The translations under genes were made by a program, and so were the position numbers. Shown here piece after piece: positions 43,623 through 53,109 of a DNA stretch of 64,000 nucleotides. Positions within the stretch are counted from its first letter, which is position 1, and every line of letters starts with the position of its first letter. This stretch comes from Arthrobacter sp. ZGTC412 (GTDB lineage: Bacteria > Actinomycetota > Actinomycetes > Actinomycetales > Micrococcaceae), in contig NZ_PJII01000022.1 in assembly GCF_002929215.1 (NCBI RefSeq), positions 1-64,000 of the forward strand, given 5' to 3'. The notes below the pieces were generated by a model. That model saw nothing but the letters and a program-made list of their open reading frames with translations. It had not been told where the DNA came from and searched no databases.

Positions 43623-45284
43623 GTGCCTAAATCCCCATACGAATTCACCGCCGGCAACACCCCTGACGCTCCCCGCAGCGACTTCCCGGAGCTGCTCTCG
43701 GCACTTGCCGCGGACCTGCGCCTGGTGGATTACACGCTCGACGGCGTCGCCCGGCTCCTCGGCGAATCGGCCTACGCCGCGCTGAACCGCGACCAGATCA
43801 TCCCTGCTCTGCTGACCGTCGAGCGGGCCGTGCGGCGGGACGAGGGCAACGCGGCGCTCGCCGCCGTCGTCCGTTTGTGGCTTCTCGCCGAGCCGCAGCC
43901 CAGCGAGACGCTCGACGCCGCCCTGCCGGGCATCCGCGCGGAAGGCCTGCAGACGCTGGGGCTGGTGGAGCCCGTTCCCGGCAGGGCGCTCGTGGCCGCC
44001 AAGGCTGACCTGCGGCCCTACGGCTGGGAAGACACCGAAGGTCACAGCGACAGCGGCAGCGGCGGCGCGGAACTGTGGGTGGCAAGCGACTTGGCGGCAC
44101 ACCAGCAGGAGGGCGTCCTCCGGCACGATCACGTCCTGGGGATCGGGCAGGCCTCCGCCACCCTGGTGCAGACCACGTTCCGGCGGCACACGGAGCGGGC
44201 GCTGGATCTGGGGACGGGCTGCGGCATCCAGGCCTTCCACCTGCTGCACCACTGCGGGCACGTGACGGCCACGGACATCTCCGAAAGGGCCCTGGCCTTT
44301 ACCCGGTTCAACATCCTGCTTAACGCCGAGGCGCTGTCGGTGGATCCGGCCCGGCTGGGGGACCGGGTGAGCCTGCGCGTGGGCTCGCTCCTGGAGCCCG
44401 TCGCCGGCGAGGAATTCGGGCTGGTGGTCTCCAACCCGCCCTTCGTCATCACACCGCGGAGCTCCGGGGAGGAGACGTCCCGGCAGTTTACCTACCGCGA
44501 CGGCGGCCTTCCCGGCGATGAGATTGTGGCAGCCCTCGTGGCAGGACTGCCCGCTGTCATCGCTCCCGGCGGCACGGCACAGATGCTTGGAAACTGGGAG
44601 GTGCCCGCCGGCGCTGCGTGGCAGAAGCGCCCCCAGGGATGGGTTCCCGCCGGTATGGACGCCTGGTTTATCCAGCGCGAAGTTGTAAGCCCGGAGGAAT
44701 ACGCCGAGACGTGGCTGCGCGACGCGTCCGAGAGCCGGGACCGGCAGCACTATAAGGACGCCTACGCCGCCTATCTTGCAGACTTCGAGTCCCGGAACGT
44801 GGAAGGAATCGGCTTCGGGATGGTGCTGCTCCGCCGGCCCCTGACAACCGGGCAGGAGCCGTTCAACCGGTTCGAGGAAATCACCTACCCCATCGAGCAG
44901 CCCATCGGGCCCCACCTGGGCGCGGCTTTGGAGCGCCAGGACTGGCTGTCCGCGAACAGCATCAGCGATGCGCACCTGCTGGTGGCGGAGGACGTCACCG
45001 AGGAACGCCACCAGCGGCCCGGCGCCGAGCACCCCGGGGTGATCCTGCTCCGCCAGGGCGCAGGCCTGCGCCGGACCAACCTCCTCAGCACGGAACTCGC
45101 AGGGTTTATTTCTGCCTGCGACGGCGACCTGAGCGCCGGCCAGATTGCCGGTGCTCTGGAGGCTCTACTGGGCGGCGGTGGAGCGGGCGGGGAAGGGTTC
45201 GATGCCGGCTCGTTCCGGACTGGCTTGCTCGCTGAAGTGGCCAACCTGGTCCGCGACGGCTTCCTGATCCCGGCCGTTGAATAA
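43623..45284 (+). CDS. Class I SAM-dependent methyltransferase with N- and C-terminal extensions
   Basis: A 553-residue protein. Residues 1-140 form a helical N-terminal domain (LLSALAADLRLVDYTLDGVA). The central methyltransferase has the SAM motif ALDLGTGCGIQAFHLL, DISERALAFTRFN, and the NPPF tetrad in VVSNPPFVI, typical of enzymes that methylate planar nitrogen in RNA, DNA or glutamine (RlmG, HemK type). The C-terminal 180 residues form another domain of unknown function with a winged-helix-like ending. The GTG at 43623 is the start. The target is not identifiable from the sequence. Confidence 0.82.
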   Translation: MPKSPYEFTAGNTPDAPRSDFPELLSALAADLRLVDYTLDGVARLLGESAYAALNRDQIIPALLTVERAVRRDEGNAALAAVVRLWLLAEPQPSETLDAALPGIRAEGLQTLGLVEPVPGRALVAAKADLRPYGWEDTEGHSDSGSGGAELWVASDLAAHQQEGVLRHDHVLGIGQASATLVQTTFRRHTERALDLGTGCGIQAFHLLHHCGHVTATDISERALAFTRFNILLNAEALSVDPARLGDRVSLRVGSLLEPVAGEEFGLVVSNPPFVITPRSSGEETSRQFTYRDGGLPGDEIVAALVAGLPAVIAPGGTAQMLGNWEVPAGAAWQKRPQGWVPAGMDAWFIQREVVSPEEYAETWLRDASESRDRQHYKDAYAAYLADFESRNVEGIGFGMVLLRRPLTTGQEPFNRFEEITYPIEQPIGPHLGAALERQDWLSANSISDAHLLVAEDVTEERHQRPGAEHPGVILLRQGAGLRRTNLLSTELAGFISACDGDLSAGQIAGALEALLGGGGAGGEGFDAGSFRTGLLAEVANLVRDGFLIPAVE

Positions 45285-45408
45285 GGCGCGGAAGGCCTAC
45301 CGCATAACCCCCTTGTTTTCCACATGAATGCGCACAATTCTCCAAAATATGGTGAACTAGGCCAGTATGGGCGCATCTGCCCGAGCAACCTTTTTCTGTA
45401 GGAGCACC

Positions 45409-48138
45409 GTGCCAAGCAAGGCCAAAACCGGCAAGAAACTCGTGATTGTGGAGTCTCCGGCCAAGAGCAAGACCATCGCCAAGTACCTGGGCGAGGGCTT
45501 CATCGTAGAGGCCTCCATTGGTCACATCCGCGACCTGCCGCAGCCGTCGGAGCTCCCTGCCGAACTGAAAAAAACCTCGGTAGGCAAGTTCGCCGTCGAC
45601 ATTGAACACGACTTCAAGCCCTATTACGTGGTGTCCGCGGACAAAAAGAAAAAGGTGACCGAGCTCAAGGCTGCGCTCAAGGACGCCGACGAACTTTATC
45701 TCGCAACCGATGGGGACCGCGAGGGCGAGGCCATCGCGTGGCACCTGCTGGAAGTGCTCAAGCCGAAGGTTCCGGTGTACCGGATGACGTTTGGCGAAAT
45801 CACGAAGGAAGCCATCCAGCGCGCCATGGGCAACCTGCGTGACGTTGATTCCGCGCTGGTGGACGCCCAGGAAACCCGCCGTGTCCTGGACCGCCTGTAC
45901 GGCTACGAAATTTCCCCGGTGCTGTGGCGCAAGGTGGCCCGCGGCCTGTCCGCCGGCCGGGTGCAGTCCGTGGTCACCCGCATGGTGGTTGACCGCGAGC
46001 GGGAGCGGATGGCCTTCAGGGCCGCCTCCTACTGGGACCTCACCGGTCAGTTCGGCGCCGACGCCGGCTCCTTCAAGGCGAAGCTCGCCAACGTTGACGG
46101 CGCCAAAGTGGCCAGCGGCCGGGACTTCAATGACGACGGCGTCCTCACGTCCAAAAACGTCGCCCACCTCAACGAGGAGCTGGCCACCTCCCTGGCAGCC
46201 GGGCTGCAGAACGCGGAGTTCCGCGTCCGCTCCGTGGACACCAAGCCCTACACCCGCCGTCCGGCTGCGCCCTTCACCACGTCAACGCTGCAGCAGGAGG
46301 CCGGCCGCAAGCTGCGCTTTTCCTCCAAGAGCACCATGCAGGTGGCCCAGCGACTGTACGAAAACGGCTACATCACTTATATGCGTACGGACTCGTCGGC
46401 GCTGAGCGACGAAGCCGTGACGGCTGCCCGCCGCCAGGCCTCCGAGCTCTACGGTCCCGAGTACATCCCGCAGTCGCCGCGCGTCTACACCGGCAAGGCG
46501 GCCAACGCGCAGGAGGCGCACGAGGCCATCCGTCCCGCCGGCGACTCGTTCCGCACCCCGGCGCAGGTAGCGAAGCAGCTCTCCGGCGACGAATTCCGGC
46601 TATACGAGTTGATCTGGAAGCGGACCGTCGCCTCCCAGATGGGCGATGCCAAGGGTTCGACGGCGACCATCCGCCTTGGCGCGGTTTCTTCCGACGGGCG
46701 GGACGCTGAGTTTTCCGCGTCCGGTACCGTGATCACTTTCCCTGGCTTCCTTGCGGCGTACGAGGAGGGCAAGGACGAGACCCGCGGCGACGACGACTCC
46801 GAGGAAGCCCGCCGCCTTCCCAATGTGGTCAAGGGCGATGCCCTCAAGGCTTCCGACATCATCGCGGTGGGCCACGAAACCTCGCCGCCGCCGCGTTACA
46901 CGGAAGCATCGCTGACGGCGGAGCTGGAGAAGAAGGGCATCGGCCGCCCGTCAACGTACGCGTCCACCATTTCGACCATCCAGGACCGCGGCTACGTGCG
47001 GAAACAGGGGTCCGCTTTGGTCCCGAGCTGGATCGCCTTCTCGGTCATCCGTCTGCTGGAGCAGCACTTCAGCGACTACGTGGATTACGAATTCACGGCG
47101 GACATGGAAGGCGACCTGGACAAGATCGCCAACGGCCAGGCTGTGGGTGCCGCCTGGCTCAAGCACTTTTACTACGGTGAAGACGCCGAACCCGGGCTGC
47201 TGAGCATCGTGAACAACCTGGGCGAGATCGATGCACGGGAAATCAACTCCGTGCCCATCGCCGATGGCATTACCCTGCGCGTGGGCAAGTTCGGCCCGTA
47301 TCTGGAAAGCACTTTGCCGACGGTGGATGCCAAGACCGGGGAAGTAGTGGAGTCAGCCCGCGCCAACGTGCCGGAGGACCTCGCCCCCGACGAGCTGACC
47401 GCTGCCAAGGCCATCGAACTGATGGAGACTGCCGCACCCGAGGAACGCGTGCTGGGCGCCGATCCGCATACGGGGCACACGGTTGTTGCAAAGAACGGCC
47501 GCTATGGCGCCTACGTCACCGAGGTCATCCCCGAGATGACTGAGGAACAAATCGCCAATCAGCCGGTGGAGTACTACAAGAACGGCAAGCCCAAGCCGCC
47601 CAAGAAGCCGGTGAAGGCCAAGCCGCGGACGGGTTCGCTGTTCAAGTCCATGACCGTGGACTCCGTCACCCTGGACGAGGCGCTGCAGCTGATGAGCCTG
47701 CCGCGCGCGTTGGGTGAGGACGCCGAAGGCAACCTCATCACGGTGCAGAACGGCCGGTTTGGTCCCTACCTGAAGAAGGGGACTGATTCCCGGTCCATCG
47801 GCTCCGAGGAGGAAATCTTCACCATCACGCTGGAGCAGGCGCTGGAAATCTACTCCCAGCCCAAGCAGCGCGGTGCCCGTGCAGCCGTGCCGCCGCTTGC
47901 GGAGTTCGGGCCGGACCCGGTTTCGGAGAAGAACATCGTGGTGAAGGAAGGCCGCTTCGGCCCATACATCACCGACGGCATCACCAACATCACCGTTCCA
48001 CGGGCCACCTCCCTGGAGGAACTCACGCGTGAACAGGCCGTGGAGCTCCTCGCGGAGAAGCGGGCCAAGGGTCCGGTAAAGCGCACGACGACGGCCCGCA
48101 AGCCACCGGCCAAGAAGAAGGCCGCAGCGAAGAAATAG
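45409..48138 (+). CDS. topA: DNA topoisomerase I
   Basis: A 909-residue type IA topoisomerase that relaxes negative supercoils. The Toprim domain begins KLVIVESPAKSKTIAKYLG, with the metal-binding LYLATDGDREGEAIAWHL. The active-site tyrosine is in GYITYMRTDSSALS. Three C-terminal repeats are seen (HTVVAKNGRYGAYVTE, ITVQNGRFGPYLKKG, IVVKEGRFGPYITDG), and the tail is Lys/Ala-rich (KKKAAAKK), as in mycobacterial and streptomycete enzymes. The GTG has AGGAG four bases upstream. A hairpin follows the stop. Confidence 0.97.
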   Translation: MPSKAKTGKKLVIVESPAKSKTIAKYLGEGFIVEASIGHIRDLPQPSELPAELKKTSVGKFAVDIEHDFKPYYVVSADKKKKVTELKAALKDADELYLATDGDREGEAIAWHLLEVLKPKVPVYRMTFGEITKEAIQRAMGNLRDVDSALVDAQETRRVLDRLYGYEISPVLWRKVARGLSAGRVQSVVTRMVVDRERERMAFRAASYWDLTGQFGADAGSFKAKLANVDGAKVASGRDFNDDGVLTSKNVAHLNEELATSLAAGLQNAEFRVRSVDTKPYTRRPAAPFTTSTLQQEAGRKLRFSSKSTMQVAQRLYENGYITYMRTDSSALSDEAVTAARRQASELYGPEYIPQSPRVYTGKAANAQEAHEAIRPAGDSFRTPAQVAKQLSGDEFRLYELIWKRTVASQMGDAKGSTATIRLGAVSSDGRDAEFSASGTVITFPGFLAAYEEGKDETRGDDDSEEARRLPNVVKGDALKASDIIAVGHETSPPPRYTEASLTAELEKKGIGRPSTYASTISTIQDRGYVRKQGSALVPSWIAFSVIRLLEQHFSDYVDYEFTADMEGDLDKIANGQAVGAAWLKHFYYGEDAEPGLLSIVNNLGEIDAREINSVPIADGITLRVGKFGPYLESTLPTVDAKTGEVVESARANVPEDLAPDELTAAKAIELMETAAPEERVLGADPHTGHTVVAKNGRYGAYVTEVIPEMTEEQIANQPVEYYKNGKPKPPKKPVKAKPRTGSLFKSMTVDSVTLDEALQLMSLPRALGEDAEGNLITVQNGRFGPYLKKGTDSRSIGSEEEIFTITLEQALEIYSQPKQRGARAAVPPLAEFGPDPVSEKNIVVKEGRFGPYITDGITNITVPRATSLEELTREQAVELLAEKRAKGPVKRTTTARKPPAKKKAAAKK

Positions 48139-48140
48139 GA

Positions 48141-48164
48141 GGTGCCCCGTTTGCGCGGGGCACC
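48141..48164 (+). terminator. Hairpin downstream of topA
   Basis: GGTGCCCCG (48141-48149) pairs with CGGGGCACC (48156-48164), three bases after the topA stop. There is no U tract, so termination may be partial. The SseB-like gene begins 21 bases later. Confidence 0.6.
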
Positions 48165-48185
48165 ACAACGTGGTCGGGTAGACAT

Positions 48186-48638
48186 ATGACTGAACAGCCC
48201 GGAACTGCCGACACCACTCCGCTTAATGACCTCGAGGAAAAGCTCGCCCAGGGCGGACAGCCTGATGCCAGTCCCGTGGACGTCATCCTGTCCTTCCTGA
48301 ACAGCGAGGTCTACATCATCAGCTCGGACGGCATCGAGGGCGAGGATTCCCAGGTGGAGCCGCTGGTCCTGGCCAATGCCGACGGCGACCCCGTCCTGGC
48401 CGTCTTCTCCCACCCCAGCCGCGTTGACCAGCAGTACCTGGAAGCAGCGCCCAACGTCCTCGGCACCCAGGGGGCTGCCATCATCGCCAACATCGGCGAG
48501 GAGCTGGGTATGGTCATTAACCCGGGCGCAGCCTACGGTTTCGAGATCAACCCCGAAGGCATTGCCAACATCAAGCGCGACTTCAAGCGCGCCGATGAGC
48601 TTCCCGACGACGCACCTACCGACCCGTCCGAGAACTGA
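48186..48638 (+). CDS. SseB-family protein
   Basis: A 150-residue protein with the SseB N-terminal domain: NDLEEKLAQGG, FLNSEVYIISSDG, PLVLANADGDPVLAVFSHPS and LGMVINPGAAYGFEINPEGI. SseB-like proteins are cytoplasmic, of unclear function in Actinobacteria; type III secretion roles known in enterobacteria do not apply here. The start ATG at 48186 follows a purine-poor leader (gggtagac). It follows topA closely and may be co-transcribed with partial read-through of the hairpin. Confidence 0.82.
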   Translation: MTEQPGTADTTPLNDLEEKLAQGGQPDASPVDVILSFLNSEVYIISSDGIEGEDSQVEPLVLANADGDPVLAVFSHPSRVDQQYLEAAPNVLGTQGAAIIANIGEELGMVINPGAAYGFEINPEGIANIKRDFKRADELPDDAPTDPSEN

Positions 48639-48711
48639 CTTCCTCCCCGGTCGCGGTTTGACATGACGTGCCGGTTGGGCCAGAACCACCGTGCCGGGGA
48701 ATAATGGCAGC

Positions 48712-49698
48712 ATGCGGCTAGGCGTCCTCGATATCGGGTCCAACACTGTCCACCTCCTCCTGGTGGATGCACACCCCGGCGCGCGGCCAGTGCCGTTCGC
48801 CTCCCATAAGCGCCCGCTTTCCCTGGTCCAGTATCTGGAGGCGGACGGCAGCATCAGTGACGCGGGGCAGCACGAGCTCACCGAATTCGTGCTGGAGGCG
48901 TGGGAATTTGCGGCCCGGCACAAGGCCGAGGACCTCCTTGCCTTTTGTACCTCAGCCATCCGCGAGGCCACCAACGGCCCCGAAGTCCTGGCCCGGGTCA
49001 AGCACGAAACCACCGTCACGCTGCAGGAGCTCACGGGAAGCGAAGAAGCGTCCATGACTTTCTTCGCCGTCCGGCGCTGGCATGGCTGGGGTGCCGGACC
49101 CATCCTGAACCTGGACATTGGCGGCGGCTCCTTCGAGATGGCCTTCGGCCAGGACGAGCTGCCGGAGGCCGCCACGTCTGTGCCGCTGGGTGCGAGCCGG
49201 CTTACCCGGGACTGGCTGGCTGAGGACCCGCCCTCGGCGAAGAGTGTCAAAGAGCTGAGGCGCTACATTCAGGCCACCCTCAAACCCGCCGTCCGGGAAT
49301 TCGACGGGCTGGGCCGGGCCAACGTCGTCGCCGGCACCTCCAAAACATTCCGGTCGCTCGCCCGGATCGCGGGGGCCGCCCCCAGCGCTGCCGGCCCCTA
49401 CGTCAAGCGCGAGCTGCACGCCTCGGATCTTGGGGTCTGGGCGCAGCGCATCTCGGCAATGAAAGCTGAAGACCGGCTCCATCTTCCGGGCGTTTCAGAA
49501 GCCCGTGCACACCAGTTGCTGGCAGGTGCATTGGTGGCGGAGGCGGCGCTGGAGCTCTTCAAGTTCAAGAAGATCAAGATCTGCCCGTGGGCACTCCGCG
49601 AGGGCCTGATCCTGCGCCGCCTCGACCAGCTGGTATTCTCCGGGCCGTTGGAGCCCGCCCCGCACGTTGCGCCGGCGGTTATCGAAGCGGCGGTCTGA
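48712..49698 (+). CDS. Ppx/GppA family phosphatase
   Basis: A 328-residue exopolyphosphatase/pppGpp phosphatase. The ASKHA-fold phosphate loops are VLDIGSNTVHLLLVD at the N-terminus and LNLDIGGGSFEMAF in the second lobe. It lacks the long C-terminal HD-like domains of E. coli Ppx, as usual for the short actinobacterial form. I chose the ATG at 48712 (MRLGVLDIG), the conserved start. The C-terminal segment ICPWALREGLILRRLD is diagnostic. A 299-base gap with TGTGA repeats separates it from proC. Confidence 0.9.
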   Translation: MRLGVLDIGSNTVHLLLVDAHPGARPVPFASHKRPLSLVQYLEADGSISDAGQHELTEFVLEAWEFAARHKAEDLLAFCTSAIREATNGPEVLARVKHETTVTLQELTGSEEASMTFFAVRRWHGWGAGPILNLDIGGGSFEMAFGQDELPEAATSVPLGASRLTRDWLAEDPPSAKSVKELRRYIQATLKPAVREFDGLGRANVVAGTSKTFRSLARIAGAAPSAAGPYVKRELHASDLGVWAQRISAMKAEDRLHLPGVSEARAHQLLAGALVAEAALELFKFKKIKICPWALREGLILRRLDQLVFSGPLEPAPHVAPAVIEAAV

Positions 49699-49873
49699 AG
49701 GGAAAGCCCACCGCCTATGAGGTCTTGCGCTGCTTAAAAGCGGAAGCACCGGCGGCCGCGACAGGAAAATGGGGGAAAACCTGTTGCGTACGCCGGTGCC
49801 CGGGCAGACATCCCCATGCCTGCCGCATCACTCGCACCCTCAATGAGGTAGTAACTACATTAGGGACCACACT

Positions 49874-49911
49874 TGTGAGGAAGCTGCGCCCAACATGTGA
49901 GCAACCTGTGA
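49874..49911 (+). promoter_or_regulatory. Three helically phased TGTGA direct repeats upstream of proC
   Basis: TGTGA occurs at 49874-49878, 49896-49900 and 49907-49911, spaced 22 and 11 bases apart, so all face the same side of the helix. Extended copies read C-n-TGTGA-R. They lie 87-124 bases before the proC start in an otherwise gene-free, A+T-richer 299-base region. They are direct, not inverted, so they are not a classical Crp site. Confidence 0.4.
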
Positions 49912-49997
49912 ACCCATTTCCGCGAGTTCCCGATTACACGATTTCTGCTGCTTAATTCATTTCTGCGCCGGAAGGGCCGAACTGCAATGATGGAGCC

Positions 49998-50831
49998 ATG
50001 AGCAACCGAATCGCATTTCTTGGCTGTGGGTCCATGAACGAAGCCATCCTGGGCGGTCTGCTGGAAGCCGGGACGGACCCCGCTGACATCGTCGCCACCG
50101 TCCGCCGCGCCGAGCGTGCCGCCGAACTAGCTGAACGCCATCACGGCATCACGGCGATCGCCGGTGAGGAGGAGCCGGACAACAACAAGCAGGCAACCAA
50201 GGGGTCCGGCGTCGTGATCCTGGGCGTGAAGCCCGTTGGCATCACCGACCTGGCACGCGAGATCAGCGGCGCATTGGCTCCTGACACGGTGGTGGTGAGT
50301 GTGGCCGCCGCCGTTTCGATCGCCCAGCTCGAAGCTGCCCTGCCGGCAGGCCAGCCCGTGATCCGCACCATGCCCAACACGCCTGCCAAGCTGGGCCGCG
50401 GCGTTGTTTCGGTCTCGCCAGGCTCCAGCTGCACTCCGGAACAGCTTCAGAAGGTCAAGGACATCCTGCAAGGCGCCGGAACCGTGGTTGAGGTGCCGGA
50501 GGAACAGGTGGACGCGCTCTCGGCCATCAGTGGCTCAGGTCCGGCTTACGCGTTCTACCTGGCGGAGGCTATGGCGGCCGCGGGGGAAGAGCTTGGCCTG
50601 GATGCCGAGCTGTCCCTGCTCCTGGCGCGTGAAACGGTGGCGGGCGCCGGGTTTATGCTTGCCGAGCCGGGCGCTGATCCCTCGACGCTGCGGAAAGCGG
50701 TGACCAGCCCCAACGGCACCACGGAACGGGCCATCGCGACCTTTGACGAGCGGGGCATCCCCTCCATCATCGCCGCCGGTGCGCGCGCGGCTGCGGATCG
50801 CGCCGCGGAGATCACCAAGCAGCTCGGCTGA
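49998..50831 (+). CDS. proC: Pyrroline-5-carboxylate reductase
   Basis: A 277-residue NAD(P)H-dependent enzyme, the last step of proline synthesis. The Rossmann motif is IAFLGCGSMNEAILGGLL. The second domain has RTMPNTPAKLGRGV, and the signature AISGSGPAYAFYLAEAM near residue 180 is followed by the substrate-binding TSPNGTTERAI. The length is typical. The gene starts 299 bases after ppx with its own leader containing phased TGTGA repeats. It converges on the TrkA-type gene, 61 bases away. Confidence 0.95.
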   Translation: MSNRIAFLGCGSMNEAILGGLLEAGTDPADIVATVRRAERAAELAERHHGITAIAGEEEPDNNKQATKGSGVVILGVKPVGITDLAREISGALAPDTVVVSVAAAVSIAQLEAALPAGQPVIRTMPNTPAKLGRGVVSVSPGSSCTPEQLQKVKDILQGAGTVVEVPEEQVDALSAISGSGPAYAFYLAEAMAAAGEELGLDAELSLLLARETVAGAGFMLAEPGADPSTLRKAVTSPNGTTERAIATFDERGIPSIIAAGARAAADRAAEITKQLG

Positions 50832-50892
50832 CTTGGGCCCACGACCGCAGGGTTCCCTGGCCGAGCTTGCGAGGCGAGGGTGCGGTTGGGGA

Positions 50893-51579
50893 CTAGGGCC
50901 GGGCGGCGAAGCGTTCCAGCAGGTCCACGTGCCCGGACACAATAAGCATGTCGCGGGAGGACACCTTGGTCTCCGGCCGGGCGTACGTGAAGTCCTCGCC
51001 GGGCGACTTAACGCCCACAATCGTCACGCCGTACTTGGACCGGACCTTTGACTCGTCGAGGGTGAACCCGACCGTCTCGCGGGGCGGGTACATCTTCACG
51101 ATGGCGAAGTCGTCGTCGAACTCGATGAAGTCCAGCATGCGCCCGGACACCAGGTGGGCTGCCCGGACGCCCGCGTCGGCTTCCGGGTAAATGACGTGGT
51201 TGGCGCCGATGCGGGTAAGGATTTTGCCATGCGAAGGCGTAATGGCCTTCACCCAAAGATGTTCGATGCCAAGGTCCACCAGGTTCACGGTGATCAGCAC
51301 CGAGGACTCGATGGACGTGCCAACGCCCACGACGGCGGAGCTGAACTCTTGTGCGCCCAGCTGGCGGAGTGCGTCGATGTTGGTGGCGTCGGCCTCCACA
51401 ACGTGCGTCAGAAGCGGCGCCCACTTCTGGACGAGGGTCCGGTCGCGTTCAATGGCAAGTACTTCGCGGCCCTGCTTGACGAGCTGCTCAGCCGTGGAGG
51501 AACCGAAGCGTCCCAGTCCAATAACCAGCACCGGGGCATTGTGGGCGGGGCGCCGGGGGGCGTCTGGGGAACTAGCCAA
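50893..51579 (-). CDS. TrkA/KtrA-type potassium channel regulatory subunit (RCK)
   Basis: A 228-residue cytoplasmic RCK protein with the N-terminal Rossmann domain (PVLVIGLGRFGSSTAEQL, binding NAD or ATP) and a C-terminal RCK_C domain (VGVKSPGEDFTYARPETKV). It gates the channel-like subunit encoded just upstream. The start is a TTG at 51579, with AGAGG seven bases upstream; it overlaps the end of the partner gene by eight bases, so the two are coupled. The Ktr or Trk name is by similarity. Confidence 0.88.
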   Translation of the reverse strand: MASSPDAPRRPAHNAPVLVIGLGRFGSSTAEQLVKQGREVLAIERDRTLVQKWAPLLTHVVEADATNIDALRQLGAQEFSSAVVGVGTSIESSVLITVNLVDLGIEHLWVKAITPSHGKILTRIGANHVIYPEADAGVRAAHLVSGRMLDFIEFDDDFAIVKMYPPRETVGFTLDESKVRSKYGVTIVGVKSPGEDFTYARPETKVSSRDMLIVSGHVDLLERFAARP

Positions 51580-53005
51580 TGATGGGCCTCTCTTCGGGAT
51601 AGTGGTACAACTGGCTGCGCTGGCGCAAGGTCAGGGCAGCGGCGAGGGTCACTGTGCCCACGCGGCCGGCGAACATCAGGGCGCTGAGGACATACACGCC
51701 CGACGGCGGCAGCTCGGCACTGAGGTTGGTGCTCAGCCCCACCGTGGCGAACGCGGAGATGGTTTCAAACAGCACCCGGTCCAGGGAAGCGCCGCTGATC
51801 TGCAGCAGGAGGAAAGCGGAGACGGACACCAGGGTGGCACCGGCGACGATCACCGAGATGGCCACGCGCATGCTGCCCTGGGGGATGGTCCTGCCGTACA
51901 CCTTCACATCTGCGTCGCCGCGGGCTTCGGCGATGATGGCCAGAAACATCACGGCGATGGTGGTCACTTTGATGCCGCCCGCCGTCGAGGCTGAACCGCC
52001 GCCGGCAAACATCAACGCATCAGTCAGGAGCATGGTGGTGGACTCCATTTGGTTTTGATCCACCAGGTTGAAGCCGCCGGACCTCGTCATAACGGAAGCG
52101 AAAAGCGAATGCGTGATCTTCTCGCCGAGATCCATTCCACCGATGGTCCGGGCGTTGTCCCACTCCATCAGACCCCACAGGAACGTGCCGGCCACCAGCA
52201 GAATCAGGGAGACCTGAATGGTGAGCTTGGTGTGGAGGTTCCATTTCTTCCAGTTCAGGCCGTTCTGCTGCAGGACCATCACCACGGGAAATCCGAGGCT
52301 TCCCAGGAAGACGCCCAGCATCAGGGGAACCAGGATCCACAAGTCGGTCTCATAGGGAACGATGCCGTCTGAATGCGGGGTGAAGCCGGCGTTGTTGAAA
52401 GACGAGATGGAGTAGAAGATGCCATGCCAGACGGATTGCCAGAAAGGCTCGCCCAGGGTCAGGAACCTCGGGATGAGGGCCAGCGCGAGGATTCCCTCGA
52501 TCACCACGGAGGTGGTGATAACGATGCGCAGCAGGGTACCCACCTCGCCCAGGCGGCCGGCGTTGTTCATGGACTCCGCTGCAATAATTTTGCCGCGCAC
52601 ACCGAGACGTTTGCTCACCATCAGCGCCAGCAGTGACGCCAGGGTCAGGGTGCCAAGGCCTCCAATGAAGATGCCGATCAGAATTACCAACTGACCGAAG
52701 AAGGACCAGTGCACTGCCGTCGAAACCACCGTCAGGCCCGTGACGCAGACGGCCGAGACGGCCGTGAACAAAGCCTGGTGGGGCGGTGTGACAATGCCGG
52801 CGGCGGAGGATATGGGCAGGGACAGCAGGAACGTGAACACAAGGCACACGGCAGCGAACGCACTCAGGGCAAGCCGGGCCGGCGACGTGTTGGCTATGTC
52901 GTCGATAAAGTCGCGGAGCTGCGTGAGAACCCAGAGGCCCTCCCGCTCCTGAGAGGCGGGATGCCAGCTGGCCGGAGTCCGGGGCCTCGACTGGCTTTGC
53001 GTCAT
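51572..53005 (-). CDS. TrkH/KtrB-type potassium transport membrane subunit
   Basis: A 477-residue membrane protein with about eight to ten helices in four M1-P-M2 repeats. The selectivity-filter-like loops include FTAVSAVCVTGLTVV (first repeat), ISSFNNAGFTPHSDG (second), SVMTRSGGFNLVDQ (third) and ISAFATVGLSTNLS (fourth), each with the conserved Gly. With the RCK subunit it forms a sodium-dependent or ATP-gated K+ uptake system. The ATG at 53005 has GAGGAAAAG upstream. It is divergent from the AcuC-like gene. Confidence 0.9.
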   Translation of the reverse strand: MTQSQSRPRTPASWHPASQEREGLWVLTQLRDFIDDIANTSPARLALSAFAAVCLVFTFLLSLPISSAAGIVTPPHQALFTAVSAVCVTGLTVVSTAVHWSFFGQLVILIGIFIGGLGTLTLASLLALMVSKRLGVRGKIIAAESMNNAGRLGEVGTLLRIVITTSVVIEGILALALIPRFLTLGEPFWQSVWHGIFYSISSFNNAGFTPHSDGIVPYETDLWILVPLMLGVFLGSLGFPVVMVLQQNGLNWKKWNLHTKLTIQVSLILLVAGTFLWGLMEWDNARTIGGMDLGEKITHSLFASVMTRSGGFNLVDQNQMESTTMLLTDALMFAGGGSASTAGGIKVTTIAVMFLAIIAEARGDADVKVYGRTIPQGSMRVAISVIVAGATLVSVSAFLLLQISGASLDRVLFETISAFATVGLSTNLSAELPPSGVYVLSALMFAGRVGTVTLAAALTLRQRSQLYHYPEERPIIG

Positions 53006-53109
53006 GTGTGGCTTTTCCTCGGTTGGTTCTGCTTCCCTCAGTAGTAAACCACTTCTGCCCGCGTAATGGCCGGGCGGGAAGGGGTACAGGCTCGGGTAGC
53101 CTGTGATTG

